Shown here: one piece after another, positions 10,205 to 22,260 of the stretch
How positions within the stretch are numbered: position 1 is the stretch's first letter
Layout of the letters: every line of letters starts with the position of its first letter
Source: Chaetomium olivaceum
Taxonomy: Eukaryota; Ascomycota; Sordariomycetes; Sordariales; Chaetomiaceae
Assembly: GCA_039881045.1 (NCBI GenBank)
Contig: JAYWVB010000011.1
Coordinates: 682,001-746,000 of the forward strand
Direction: 5' to 3'
DNA: 64,000 nucleotides
Made by a program: the position numbers and the translations under genes
Notes under the pieces: generated by a model
The model's input: the letters and a program-made list of their open reading frames with translations, nothing else
What the model was told of the DNA's origin: nothing
The model's database searches: none

Positions 10205-10797
10205 TCTCTTCCCCCTTCTTGAAAGAATTCAGTTCTTGTTTCCTGGAACATGGAATCACAACTTGTTGGCACTTACGAGGAGTTGTAGGGTTCCCATTGA
10301 TTCAACTTCACGTCAAGTGCTGTTGACTCCAGACTAACCCCCTCCTATGCAGAGGTAACATGATACTTGATGTGGCGAGGATCAAGAATGGACTACTAAG
10401 TAGTTAAATTATCAATCATGGTATATCTCACATCGACCAGAATGCAACATGGACGACGTCAAGAAAGATAAGGAATAAAACTAGGTCACTCGATATCGCT
10501 CGAAAATCTCAAAATGGAGGATCTGCAGGAGAGAGCGCTGTATTCCCGTTCATCATGATGAGGAAGAACCAGTCTTATGGGACCACACATCTAGAAAGGA
10601 GGCCGTTTAAAACTTTACTCAACCACACCAAACCGTAGGCCGTATCACAATGGGCTCAGAAGCGTGGTCCTATCTCAGCTCAAGGTCGAAGGTAGACTTG
10701 ATATCACAAAGTTCATCTCCATTTCGAACTCTAACACACAATATGTGATCATTGAACCGCTAGCCAGATACACCCACACACCCCTCAACAAACCCCC
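10205..10797. other. Intergenic between the LINE and the MEF2 stop
   Basis: About 590 AT-rich bases that would continue the block left of the LINE if the insertion were removed. It should contain the MEF2 3' end. No gene is seen. Confidence 0.4.
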
Positions 10798-13468
10798 TCA
10801 CCTCATCTCATCCAAAGCCCTCTCCCTCTGCCCGGTGACCAACTCGAACCCGCCCGGATCCAACTGCAATGTATGCCTACCCCCCGTAGTACTCCTCAGC
10901 TGGCTATCATACTTCATCATCTCCTTGAGCGGCGCCTTCGCCACGATCGTCAGCATACGAACAACCGCCTTTTTGGCGCCGCGCAGGCTCTGCACGGACT
11001 CGTACGGATCCGGCGGCACATAGACTTTAGTCAGATCGATGGCCTGGTTGCCGTCGGCGTGCATGCCCCCCTCGCCGTCCTCCTCGGGCTTGTGCACCTC
11101 GAGCACCTGCCCGCCGCGGCCCGCGGCCAGGTCGTGTTGGATGGCGCTGCCGGCCTCTTCGGGACAGTGGATATGCACCTGGGTGAAGGGCTCGAGGATG
11201 CCGACCTGCCCGTTGGTCTGGGCTTCTTTCAGGGCGCCGCGGACGGCGGTGAGCGCGGCGTTGGTGATGTGGCCGCCCGTGCTGGCGGCGCCGAAGAAGT
11301 CCGAGGCTGGGTCGAAGGAGACGTGCACGTGGCAGCGGCGGATGGGGGCGCTGCGGCGGGGCCCACGGGCGAGGCCTGCGATGGCGCCGTTGAAGAGCTG
11401 CTGGCGGACGAGGTCCGGTTCGAAGGGGAGGGTCTTGGCTTTGCCGTCGGTGGAAAGTGGAATGGCGACGTGGATGATGTTGCCGTCGCGCTCGATGCTT
11501 GACTCAAGGAGGGAGTCGTGATGGTGGGCCTCAAGGGGCTCGATGGTGACTGTGCACGCTGCTTTGCCGGCCTTGTCCCGGATGTTGCGATCGTATACAG
11601 CGCGGTGCGGCTCCGTTGGGGCGAGCAGGCACTCCGAGTACTCAACCTCGATCTCGCCCCACATGGCCGACTCGCGGTCAATCTTGTAGTGCGTCAGGAG
11701 GCGATCTTGAGCGATTTCGAGGTGCAACAGTCCCATGCCGGAGAGGATCAGCTGGCCCGTCTTCTCGTCCTTGCTCCATCTGATACTAGGGTCCTCGCGC
11801 GAGAGCTTCTTGAGGGCGTCTTCGAGCTTGTCGCTTGCTGTCTTCGTGTACGGCTCGATGGCAATGAAAGCGACGGCCGGGGGTGTCTCAGGTGCCTTGA
11901 TTCGGAGGTTCGTGAATGCCTCAGGGGCGGTGCTGCCGTGGTGACCGGGGAAGGCAATGAGGTGTCTCCCGTACGGGCGGATTTTAGAGCTGTCAAGGCA
12001 CCAATATGCCCGGTTGGTAAGTGCTGGATCTCGTGGTGGTCCTTGGCCGATACGTGGAGAATATGCTGGGGTTTCTCAAAGTTGTGAACGTTGCTATTCC
12101 ACATGTGGCTGCTCCGGCTGACGGCGCCGTGGTAGACGCGCAACCAGCTCATCGCCCCGCGCCGCGGATCGTCAACGACTTTGAAGACGTGGGCGAGGGC
12201 CACAATTGGAGCCTGATGTTGATGTAGCCCCTTTTGCTTGACCTTCTGCTCGAGAAGTTGGGGTAGGGTTTGGGCCCTGGCCCCAATAATCTCTAGTGGC
12301 GGCCTGTCGATGGGGCTAGGAAGGTAGTCTACGACGGCGTCCAACAGTGGTTGCACTCCGATATTTCGGAGACTGGCGCCCGCAAAAACCGGAGTAAACT
12401 TGGCCTCGCCGTCCTTGACGAGGCGTCGAATAGCTCGCTTGATGGAGGCCGAAGACACGTCCTTTTCCAACTCAAGGAACTCTTCCATGATCTCATCGTC
12501 ATTTTCCGACAGTGTCTCAATTAGGCGGAGGCGAGCCGTTTCCATTTCTTCGATGAGCGCCGTGTTCTCCTTTGCAATACTCTGCTTGCTCACGACGGAC
12601 ATGGCGCCAGTGCTAGAGAACCTGAAGCCGTGCTGATAAATGACATCGATGACGCCAACAAAGTCATCCTTGTGCCACCAGGGGATTTGACAGAGCAGAG
12701 GCCATGTCCTCAGCCGGGATGCCACCTCGTGGATAGACCGGCGGAAGCTGGCGCCATCCCGATCCAGCTTGTTGACGAAAAGCAACCGGGGGATTTTGGA
12801 GAGCTGTGCCGATCCCCAAACCCGCTCGGTGTGAGTCTCAACACCCTTGACTGAGTCGAGAATGCACACGGCGCCGTCGAGGATGGGAAGGCAGCGGTCA
12901 ACCTCGTAGCGGAAGTCCTGGTGGCCCGGGGTATCGATCAGGTTGATGGTCTTGGGCTCGTGGCCCGGCGGACACAGTGACTTTGGGGGCCACTGGAAAG
13001 TCACGGCAGCGGATTGGATGGTGATTCCGCGCTCCCGCTCCATCGGGAGAAAGTCGGTGGTGGTGTTCCCATGGTCGACATCTGGGCAGTTAGTTTTAGT
13101 TTTGAGGTTATCCCGACGTGTTTCCCTGGCTATGACGTACTCCCGAGATGGCGTGTCCGTCCGCTGTGGTACAGCATGCGCTCCGTCGTGGTTGTTTTTC
13201 CCTGCCGGATGTCAATGCGGGGTTAGATTTGAGTGATGCCGTGGATGAGACCAACCGCATCGACATGGGCGATGATGCCAATGTTGCGGACACTCTCGAT
13301 CCGGGCCTCATGGTGTGCATATTCGCTTGAGTAGCTGCGTGCGAACCGAGCCCGAGCCAATTGGGTATTTTTCAACACCAACACAGCAGCTGCTGGAAGC
13401 ACACTGGTAGGTAGCAGTAGCCTGGTCGAGCCATGGCGGCAGGCTTGGAAGGGGGCGCTGGAGAGCAT
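10798..13468 (-). CDS. MEF2: Mitochondrial ribosome-releasing factor 2 (EF-G2-type GTPase)
   Basis: MEF2 is a mitochondrial translational GTPase that works with the ribosome recycling factor to split ribosomes after termination. Exons on the minus strand: 13468-13256, 13201-13141 and 13081-10798. The start MLSSAPFQACRHGSTRLLL is basic and hydroxylated, like a mitochondrial presequence. G-domain motifs are visible: AHVDAGKTTTTE (P-loop, split by intron 1), RGITIQS (switch I), DTPGH and VNKLD. The C-terminal EF-G domains IV and V follow, including SGMGLLHLEI and a final GGRHTLQLDPGGFELV. The order and motifs match MEF2 rather than MEF1. The frame changes once, at about 11961-11962: SARTGDT continues as LIAFPGHHGSTAPEAF only in the neighbouring frame. 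With the one missing base the exon sum is 853 codons (852 residues), a normal length. The shift is probably an indel in a CC/CCC run of the coding strand. Confidence 0.92.
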
Positions 13469-14104
13469 CCCCAATTTTCTGATGGCAAATTCTAGCCTTG
13501 GATTGATTGAAACATCCAATTGAATTGGATTTTTGACTTTTGACAGAAGAACAACAGATGGGACAGAACTTCAGTCTGGAGACGCAGATGGTGTTCGTTG
13601 CATGTCAGGTTGCCAGACTGTGGGCTACTCAGTGCTATTAACAGTAAACAAACAAGAAACAGCCCCGCGTTTTCTATCACAACTCACGTTTGGCAGTTGG
13701 AAGTCCAGGGTTGGTTTCCTCTCACTCAGTTGCTTGCTGCAGCTTGCAGGTTGGTTTCTTTTTCGAGACAGCCCACCAAACAGCTTCAATACCTCAACGG
13801 CCCGTGCACTCCCCGCCATCCCCCGCCTTGGCGCCAAGGTCGTTCGTCCCGTTGAGCGCAAGGCAACTGCGCCGCTTCCATCACCGAATGGCGATGCGGA
13901 GCAGCTGCGACGACCACACGAGCATCGTCACCTCTTGATCCGCGATTGGTACGGCGACGCTACTTTACTTGTGGCGGCATTGACCTGTTGAACCGATAAT
14001 TTCTGCCGAAAGAAGAGGCATTACCGGCCATAACTTGCCAGAACGGAGCATCTCGAACACCACGTCATCGCATTTCACGCCGTTTCTCCCGCAAACTAGC
14101 CATC
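13469..14104. promoter_or_regulatory. Divergent promoter of MEF2 and VPS17
   Basis: 636 bases between two divergent starts, so both promoters must lie here. The part next to VPS17 (13990-14100) has the pyrimidine- and CACC-rich look of a fungal 5' leader. I see no TATA box and no other gene. Confidence 0.5.
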
Positions 14105-14447
14105 ATGGATTACAGCTCGCCGATAAACGACCCGGAGCAGTCTGTCGAGGCCTCTCCGTGGGGTAGCTCACCAGGCTCGTCGCCGCAACCCAACCGGACT
14201 ACCTTCGGCTCCATAACCAGCGACGTCCCAAGCGCCCCCTTCCGATACCCCAACTCGAACAGCGGCTTAACCGACGAGGGTGGCTTTGGTGGAAGTGACA
14301 CCGAGTATAGGAGGCCGGACACCGCCAGCACCGTCTCGCAGGGGACCGAGCCCCAATCCGAGGCAGCCCCGACCGAGTCGTACACCGAACAGCCTGGCTT
14401 TGCGGCTGATCAAGGACCGCTGTCGCCTCAACCCCAGCAGCAACAGC

Positions 14448-14511
<64 letters not shown>

Positions 14512-16144
14512 GCAGCAGCAGCAACAGCAAGGGCCGAAGCCGCCAACGCAGGCACAGCGGGCGCAAGAACACCAGCAGCCCCGGAAACCCCCGCCGCCAC
14601 AATTCAAGCTGCAGGCGAAGATTACTGGGCTGGAGCGCACTGGGCGCAAGGACCCTATTCTGAGATTCGATGTACATGTACGGCTTCCAGTATGAGGATT
14701 TACCGGCTGTCACTAACCAGGGCAGACAAATCTCCCCGCGTTTCGAACAACCCAATACCGTGATGTGCGCCGCCTCCACTCCGAGTTCATCAAACTCGGC
14801 GAGCACCTCATTTCTGCGAACCCCGAGGCTATTGTGCCTTCCGTCCCCCCCGCCCTGACATCCGCCGGTGCCGGCACTGAGGAGGATGAGATCCGGGTCA
14901 AGGCGTTGCTACAGCGCTGGTTAAACTACGTCTGCAGCAACGAGGTGCTTATGCGTGATGATGAAATGGTGCTCTTTGTCGAGAGCGACTTTGGCTACAG
15001 CCCCATGGTCAAAAAGAAGCAGCCCGCAACCGGCGTGCGCCGCAAGATACTCAAGCAGTTTGCCCCGCCCCCGGATGATACCCCGGAACTCCAAGAAGCT
15101 CGGCCCATCGTCAAGCTCTTCTACCTCGGCGCCATGGACGCCGGGCACAAGGTAGACAAGCTGGTCAAGTCGAGGAGAGGTAAAAACCGACCCCATCCAG
15201 CCTTTCTGTTCAACCAACCAAACTAACAACACACCCCAGGTCTGGGCCTCTCCGAATCCGACTTTGGCGTCAAGCTCGGCACGATGCACGCGCAGGAACC
15301 GCACCCCGGCCTGGCCAACGCCTACCGCAAGCTCGGCAAGATCGTCCAAACCGTCGGCGACTACCACGCGGCACAAGCCACCGCCGAAGCCACCACGATC
15401 GGCGACCCCTTCCAGTACCACTCGCAAGACGCCTTCATCGTCAAGGAGACCCTCACGAACCGCCAAATCCTGATCCGCGAGTTCCTCCAAGCCCAGGAAG
15501 CCACGCGCAGCAAGCTCAACGCCGCGGACCGGCTCAAGGCCTCGTCCAACGTGCGGCGCGAAAAAGTCGACGAGGCCATCGCCGCGCTCGACGAAGCCCG
15601 CCACGCCGAGTCGGCGCTCTACCAAAAGACGACGCGCGTCACGCAGAACCTCGTCCACGAGCGCCGCCGCTGGGCCGCCCGCACCGCCGCCGACCTGCGC
15701 CTCTCGGTGCGCGAGTACGTGCTGCGCGAGATCGAGGCCGAGCGCCGCACACTGTCCCTGCTCGAGAGCGTGCGCCCGGACATCCGCTCCATCGACGCCA
15801 GCGGCGGTCTGAGCCGCCTCGGCCGCGAGGCTCACCCGCAGACGGTCCGCCGCACTAGCATGGCCGCGAGCCAGGGCCCCAAGGGCGATGCCTGGAGCGG
15901 CGTGCCGCGCCGTAGTGTTGATGCCATGAGCCGGAGCGTGTCTGGTAGTTTGGTGGGCAGCTCCGTGGCTGAGGCCGGGGAGGAAGGGTTCCTGCCGGAG
16001 GGCGGGGAGAGGGGGGAGCAGGGCGATCGCGCCAGGGCTTTGAGTGGCGCAGGTGGGAGGATGCCGGGTGTGTTGGAGGAGGATGACGAGGACCGGGTGG
16101 ATGCGAGGAATGCCGCCAGTCGGCTCGCCGCGAGCACGTTCTAG
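14105..16144 (+). CDS. vps17: Retromer sorting nexin Vps17 (PX-BAR) with polyglutamine tract
   Basis: Vps17 pairs with Vps5 on endosome membranes and drives retrieval of cargo receptors to the Golgi. Exons: 14105-14677, 14726-15179 and 15240-16144, totalling 644 codons (643 residues) with every junction in frame. The N-terminal ~165 residues are disordered and include 32 consecutive Gln. The PX domain (~168-310) contains LQAKITGLERTGRKDPILRF, then TNLPAFRTTQYRDVRRLHSEF, though the family's canonical phosphoinositide-binding residues are not obvious. A long helical BAR-type region follows (RRGLGLSESDFGVKLGTM to about residue 560), then a Ser/Gly/Glu-rich tail ending in AASRLAASTF. Motifs such as ESDFGYSPM and FAPPPDDTPELQEARPIVK are strongly Vps17-like. 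No frame damage is seen. Confidence 0.92.
14435..14530 (+). repeat. CAA/CAG tract encoding 32 glutamines
   Basis: Thirty-two consecutive Gln codons in VPS17, CAG-containing at both ends with a long pure CAA core. The purity of the core suggests replication slippage, so the length is likely to vary between strains. Confidence 0.95.
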
Positions 16145-18791
16145 TCTAGGTCGCCCATCGTGCGTGGAGTATTGCTACAGTATAGGAGGAATGCAGCTGG
16201 ACGGATTATTGGGGCTTCATTGTAGCAGGATGGCCCACTTTACTAGTCTACGGTTTATTTGTGAGGCTATCGTTATGGCTTGGGGTGCATGGAGGTTGCG
16301 TTCAGGTTTGTGTTTCTTTCTTGAAGTTCATACCCAGTGTGTTCCTGCCTTGTGCTGTTACACCGAGGCTCGGCACCGGGGTAATACTTTCCGACATCAG
16401 TGACGTTCAGCACGCCATTCTTCCGCCCGTCCCCCACGAGTCTCCCCAGACGGCTCGGCATCCGCCAGGGCCGTCCCGTCAGGGGGGTTGGGCCAGAGAG
16501 AGCCATGCCGGGAGTTGTGGGCGTCCCCTCCTCGACAGTCGTCAGGGTTCTCTCCTGCGTCATGGACAAACGGACGGGCAGCTCCGCGTGCCCTGGCCTT
16601 GTTTCTAAATCCGACGTATCGCCTTTTCGCCTGCGAGATCGCCGTGCCCGCATCGCATGCAACAATTCAATACCTGTGCCGTCCCGGGTGAGGCGAGCCG
16701 CCAGGCCTGCAGACACACCGCCTCGTCTCCACGACATCGGGAGATGGGCGTTCCGTAAGGCGACATTGTCACTCCGGTCAGTGAGACGAGCAGGCGAGCT
16801 CGCCAAACATGCCGCAGGTAGGAAGCCGGTGATATGCCGGCTTTGCTGGCCCGGTGGATGTCGTCTCGTTGATATCTTCCCGCCCTGGCGGTTTGTACCC
16901 TGGAATGGCCCCCTGGCTTGCGTAACGTCACCCGGGTAGCCCAGCCGTTCCGAATTCAGCCGCGTGGAAAAGGAACGGCCTTGCTCTGTTGGAGAGTCAT
17001 GTCCGGCCGTCCCGGGGAAGAGCGGATCAGTTCGCCAGGCGTGAAACTTTCAGGGTGGCGGAGATGGTGCGAGATCCAGGGGCCGGTCGATGTGACCACG
17101 TTCGCGGTATGAGCTCACTCACCGACGGGATTGGCTGTCTCTGACCTGGACTCGATGCAGGGTTCATGACGGCTGCGGACGCACCGTCGTTCTCCCAATC
17201 GTCCAACGGGCGCGCTAATGCTACCTGCGCATTAGCCTGGGAACTTCGGTTTGCTGCCCGTCCGCACGGACGGTGGTCAATCGATAAACCTCTCGAAACC
17301 CGTCTGCCTGAGAGATTCGGTTTCCCGAATTGAGCGTCCCCGTCAGCGTCCCGTTGCCAACGATGCGGCATGGTATCGAATTGGACGTCGGCCCCGGAGG
17401 GTTCCCCGAATCGAATCGCCGTCGAGAAGAAACAATGTCCAGCAGATTGGTGTGAGAAAAAAATTAAAACGACTAACTCTTGCCAAAGCCCTTGCGACTC
17501 CACATTTGCCCTCGGCATGATGATATCGCGGGGCTGGCTGGTGCAAGTTCTTGCTTTTTCTTTTGAGCCGCCATCCGAACCCCGGTTCAACTCCAATTTT
17601 CTCCAACGTGCCTGGAGCCTCCATGATTGGCCATGTTCAACCGCGTCGTTCGTGAATGGAGTTGGAAGCACAGCAGAAACTCGCATCCGACGAACACCGG
17701 ATGGCTGTCGGGAAGTCGCTGTATCTGGTAAGGCACGACGCTGCTCCCGTCTCTTATCAGGGTTCTGCGGAAATCGGCAGCCAAGCCGACGACGGGATGG
17801 CTTCTCGCGGCAGCTTCTGATAAGGGCCGCATGCACACCGACACACACCCGGTGCTGCTGTGTAAGGCCATCGGCAAGGCGGGAATGAGCAGACCGGGAT
17901 CCCATCGTATGTAGTGTATTTCCAGCCTTCCGGAAGGTTTCTGTACCGTCCCGAGGCGCTGCTTCCGTTATGCAAAATGTGCTTGTGATCCACATGTAGC
18001 ATAGTTATGGCGGTCGCGTTGAGTTTGAACTGGAGCCCGTCGCTCCGTTTCATGTGCCAGGAAGGTCCTCAACCCCTGCTCTGCCATGTGCGCTCCGCGA
18101 TAGGGCCGGCAAAATGGGAGAAGTCGGCGCCAGCCCCAACAGGTTGTGGTCCTTCGCGATAGAGAGGGGCACTCGTATCGTCCGTGCTCAAGCTTCGTCA
18201 TTTCTCGGACCTGGGACAGAATTCACCTGCTAGCGCGACTGTCTCGGCCAGATCGTCTCGAAATCGTGCCTCGGCGGATTGGCGGTCATCAGTCGGTGCT
18301 CCATCGCCTCCCCACTCCAATACCGGGCCGTTTGGATGACCCTGGCGACCCTGAGCTCGTGCTCCATGATTGGGGTAGCAGCTGGTGGGGTTGACCAAAG
18401 TTGGAGATGCCAGGGGTTGCGCCGCTGGAGATCGGCCGCGGATAGAGCTGTCGAAGGACAATCACTTCTTCACCAAGGCGGTGGCGACGGACGGAACGAT
18501 GGCGGTCGCTCTGAACATCTAGATTCCAAAGCACACCGAGTCCGAAGGATCTAGTAGGATTGACAACCGCGAGTCAGCCATGGGGTAGCACTCGGCAGCA
18601 TATTGTGCGGAGACGAACCCGTCGCACAGTCTCGTGCAGTGCAGAACAGACGGGAGCGAGGGCCAGGCTCCCGTCTTCCCATGTCGACATGCGATCTGGC
18701 GCTTTCCTCGCTAATCGATGCGGAGACGGCGGCAACAGAGAAAGAGATAGGACAAAATACAAAATAAGAGAATGTTCAAGAAAATTGAATG

Positions 18792-18811
18792 AAAAAAAAA
18801 AAAAAAAAAAA
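18792..18811 (+). repeat. Run of about 20 A
   Basis: A homopolymer A tract in otherwise GC-rich intergenic DNA. Nothing gene-like precedes it and no flanking duplication is obvious, so I treat it as simple sequence and not as a retrocopy tail. Confidence 0.8.
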
Positions 18812-20464
18812 GGGGGAACGGAAGTTGCAAGAGCAACCTAGCTTAGATACGTACGTGCCTTGCGTGGAAGCAGTCAGCTTTGGAAGTGACCTGACCTACC
18901 AGTGCACGCAGCCTGAGTGGTACATGTAGCTGAAGTTCCTTCTTGGCTGCGCCCAGAGTTCCAGGTTCGCAACTTCCATGTTGGCAGGCAACTTGAAGTT
19001 CTTGTCCGGACATTGCAAGTTGCAAAGTGGCCAGCAGGGTGTTCTTTCCTTCTGTGCGGTGCCAGTGCGATAAACTTTTTCTGTCCCCCCCTGTTCCCCT
19101 GCTCGCGTCATCAGATGGGCTCAACCCCACACCCCTCCTGCAACAACCCCGGCCTTTCTCTTGGTTCTCGACTTTTCCTCGAAACTTCCCACGGTGCGAT
19201 TTCGATATCGCAAGCCTTGCAATCTGCGCAGCATACGCCTACACAGTAAATGATCATGCACTCCGGGATCGGATGAGTAAACACGGCAGAAACCAGTGAA
19301 ACCGGCGACCGCTGCGGCAATAGCGGCTTTGTATCTCGTCATCCTGGGGCATTGCAGCGTCCGGGAGTTGTGTAGCTTCGCTAAGAGCTCGAAATAGCGA
19401 ACCCCCTCGAAAGAGCCGGCTCTGAGCACCGTCTTCCGTGTCTGATATCGCCATGATTGCCGCTGTTCCACGACCCAAGGCAAAACAGATGATGGCGTGC
19501 TCGCACGAGACACATCTATTCGCTGCCATCCCCGGCCGCCAGCGGACGGCTGAGATTGACAGTCACTTTAGTTATGGTCTGAGCTCTCCCGCCGTGCCCG
19601 CCTCACCAGTGCCAATGTGCTCCCAATCCACCCACACACTCCACACACCAGGCACCCCAGGTCAATCTCCAACCAACGGCGAGCTACCCATGCTCGAGCC
19701 ATGCAATGGCTTGCTGCATGGAAGCCGGCTCTCCCTCCCGTGCAGCTTCTGTCGGAAGCACCTAATCGCGAGTAACTCCACCACACGGTTGGACAAGCCC
19801 CAGACAGGAAAGACCCTCGCCCCCAGTGCTCCCGGATCGCACCAGGACTGGCCAAAACCAGCGCGTTTCTTTCAGGGGGACACAATGTGCTCTGCGTCTT
19901 GTTGGAAGGATGCTCCGCGCCCGGCTGAAGCCAGCACAGTATCCATGGATGCCCTGGATGTCGCGATCTCCCGTCCAACGTCGATAGACATGGGTTGTCG
20001 GTGCTGGTGCCGAAGATTGGCCTCGACACTAACCTGCTTCATCATGCTCTCCCGAGATTATCGGGGTTCCTCTGGAGCACACTGTACCTCGCTCGGTGCC
20101 CTTGCACAGAGATAACTCGCTGGTATCTGACTGGCGAGGCCGGCCTGGGCGCATACTGGCTTTACTGTGTCGAGGGCGCATGTTGACCTCCGCTCCTGGA
20201 CCTTGCGCCCCCTTGACATTTGCACACTCCTCCTCTTGTCCTGTCTTGTCGACCCCGGACGACCCGCACCGGGGATTGACACATTGCAGCACGTCAACGG
20301 TTCGTGCCATGACGGCCAAACCGTTCATGCTATACTTAAAGTGTGGGGGTTCTGCCCGGCCTCTTCCTCGCCATCACTGAGCATCTCTCATTCTCTACAA
20401 CTATTTGCGCCCTGCCCAAGTAACTCTTGATATACCAGGAGCACAATTTCGCCACTCCATCTCT

Positions 20465-20470
20465 CTATAA
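20465..20470 (+). promoter_or_regulatory. TATA box candidate of the polyol dehydrogenase gene
   Basis: TATAAA 203 bases upstream of the ATG at 20673, followed by a C/T-rich leader, the usual arrangement for a regulated fungal metabolic gene. Confidence 0.45.
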
Positions 20471-20672
20471 ACCCATATCCCGGTTGCCCCTAAACTCTTT
20501 ACACCCACTTCTCCCCCATCCCGCGCCGTTGGCTACCGAGCAAGAGCCGCATCTCTCCTAACGACACCAGCTGCGCCCCAAACCCCACGGAGAGATCCCT
20601 TCTCGTTGGCCAAGCTCGCCCTATCCCACGCCTCATCCCACTCTCATCCCACTTAACAACTGCCCTATCGAG

Positions 20673-22235
20673 ATGGCGCCCGCCGCAACTGACGAAACGG
20701 CGCCAATGCACCTACCCGCCGCCTCAAAAGCTTCGACCATTAACGCTTCAGTTCTTCATGGTCCGCGGGACCTCCGCATGGTATGTCTCCCTTTTCCTCC
20801 TTCTTCCTTAGCTCTAGCTCGGTGAGAGATCTAAGATCTATGGGTTACACGACTCGAGTTCCGCGTCTTGGTATTCTTTGTCCTACCATGCCTCGCTCGC
20901 TCGGAGCTTATCCACTCCCCTGGTAGACCGCAACTGACCTCTCCCTTAGGAACGCCGGACTATTGGTGACCCCAGCATCGGTGAACTTCAGATTGCTGTC
21001 CACACAACAGGCATCTGCGGGTCCGATGTCAGTTACTACAAGAAGTTCGCCAATGGCGACCTCTGCGCCTGCATGCCGCTCTCGCTCGGTCACGAGTCCT
21101 CGGGCACTGTCGTTGCTATCGGGCCACAGGTAGCTGGCTTCAACATCGGTGACCGCGTCGCCCTTGAGGTCGGCATCCCCTGTGGTCAGTGTGGCATCTG
21201 CCGCCGAGGCAGGTATAACCTGTGCAAACGCATGAGGTTCAGGAGTAGTGCCAAATCGGTGCCACACTTCCAAGGAACGTTGCAAGAGCGCATCAACCAC
21301 CCTGCGGCGTGGTGTCACAAGTGAGCTGCCCCCAGGGCGTGCTGGACAGGATGAAGCTAACCAGGCACAGACTCCCCGATAACATCTCCTTTGATGCCGC
21401 CGCATTATTAGAGCCACTGTCGGTTGCCATCCATGCCGTCAACCGGGCACAACCAACCCCGGGCTCGACCGCCCTAGTCATCGGCGCTGGCGCCGTTGGC
21501 CTACTCACCGCGGCCATGGCCAGGCAATCCGGCTGCTCCACCGTCACCATCGCCGACGTCGACCAAGGCCGCGTCGACTTCGCCGTGGCCAAGGGCTTCG
21601 CAACCCACGGCTACGTCGTCGACCGGGCCCCGCACACCTCCTCCAACAGCTCCCCCATGTACAGCCCCAGCAGCTCCGGCACCTCCACCCCGCTCAACGG
21701 CGTCATGACCCCGGCCAGCGCGCTCTCCATGCAATCCCAGTTCGACTACGCCAAGTCCCTCGCCGCCGACATGCTCTCGCTCACCTCGGCGGCCTCCAAC
21801 CCCTCCTTCATCGGCGGCATCGACGACGCCGACGAAGACGACGGCGTCGACATCACCTTCGAGTGCACGGGCAAAGAGGTCTGCATGCACACCTCGCTGT
21901 ACGCGACGCGCGCCGGCGGCCGCGTCATCATGGTGGGGATGGGCACGCCCGTGCAGACGCTGCCCATGTCGGTCGCGCACCTGCGCGAGATCGACATCCT
22001 GGGCATCTTCCGCTACGCCAACACGTACGCCACGGGCATCCGCCTGCTGTGCGCCCGCGAGAGGCAGGCCAAAGCCGGCCTCGCCGCGGCCACGGGCCAT
22101 ATTCTGCCGTGCCTGGACGAGATGGTCACGCATCGGTTCAAGGGCCTGGAGAACGCGCACCGCGCGTTCGAGCTGGCAAGCCGCACCGTGGATGATGAGG
22201 GGAGGCTGGTGTTGAAGGTTGTTATTGAGACTTAG
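20673..22235 (+). CDS. Zinc-dependent polyol (sorbitol/xylitol-type) dehydrogenase
   Basis: A medium-chain dehydrogenase that should oxidise a sugar alcohol to a ketose with NAD(P). Exons: 20673-20780, 20950-21320 and 21371-22235, exactly 448 codons (447 residues). The catalytic zinc site is C59 in GICGSD, H84-E85 in GHES and E174 in LLEPLS. The structural zinc cysteines are C114, C117, C120 and C128 in CGQCGICRRGRYNLC. The Rossmann glycines are GAGAVG (198-203), with D222 at the end of the second strand favouring NAD over NADP. A Ser/Thr/Pro-rich and acidic stretch at about 247-317 interrupts the cofactor domain, making the protein roughly 70-90 residues longer than usual. The zinc ligands are all present, so it should be active. 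Substrate (sorbitol, xylitol or arabinitol) cannot be decided from sequence alone. Confidence 0.88.
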
Positions 22236-22260
22236 AGAGAGAGAGAGAGAGAGAGAGAGA
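22234..22260 (+). repeat. (AG)n microsatellite
   Basis: About 13 AG units starting within the TAG stop codon of the polyol dehydrogenase gene. Confidence 0.9.

Larger units (their letters stand above)
16145..20672. other. 4.5 kb without a recognisable gene
   Basis: Several open frames of 150-320 codons occur on both strands (for example 17027-17995 minus), but they show no domains, and frames of that size arise by chance in GC-rich sequence. A run of A lies at 18792-18811. The last few hundred bases (about 20380-20672) are pyrimidine-rich with a TATAAA and form the leader and promoter of the polyol dehydrogenase gene. A non-coding RNA or a fast-evolving gene cannot be excluded. Confidence 0.4.

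Noticed and set aside
14199..14806. Open frames opposite the polyglutamine tract (poly-Val, poly-Leu, poly-Cys)
   Set aside because: They exist only because the CAA/CAG repeat has no stops in any frame. VPS17 is the real gene.
17027..17995. 322-codon minus-strand open frame in the 4.5 kb gap
   Set aside because: No domain, no low-complexity or conserved pattern, and overlapping frames of similar size on the other strand. Long frames are common by chance in GC-rich DNA.
18700..18811. Poly-A run as the tail of a processed retrocopy
   Set aside because: No exon-like or gene-derived sequence precedes it and no flanking duplication is visible.
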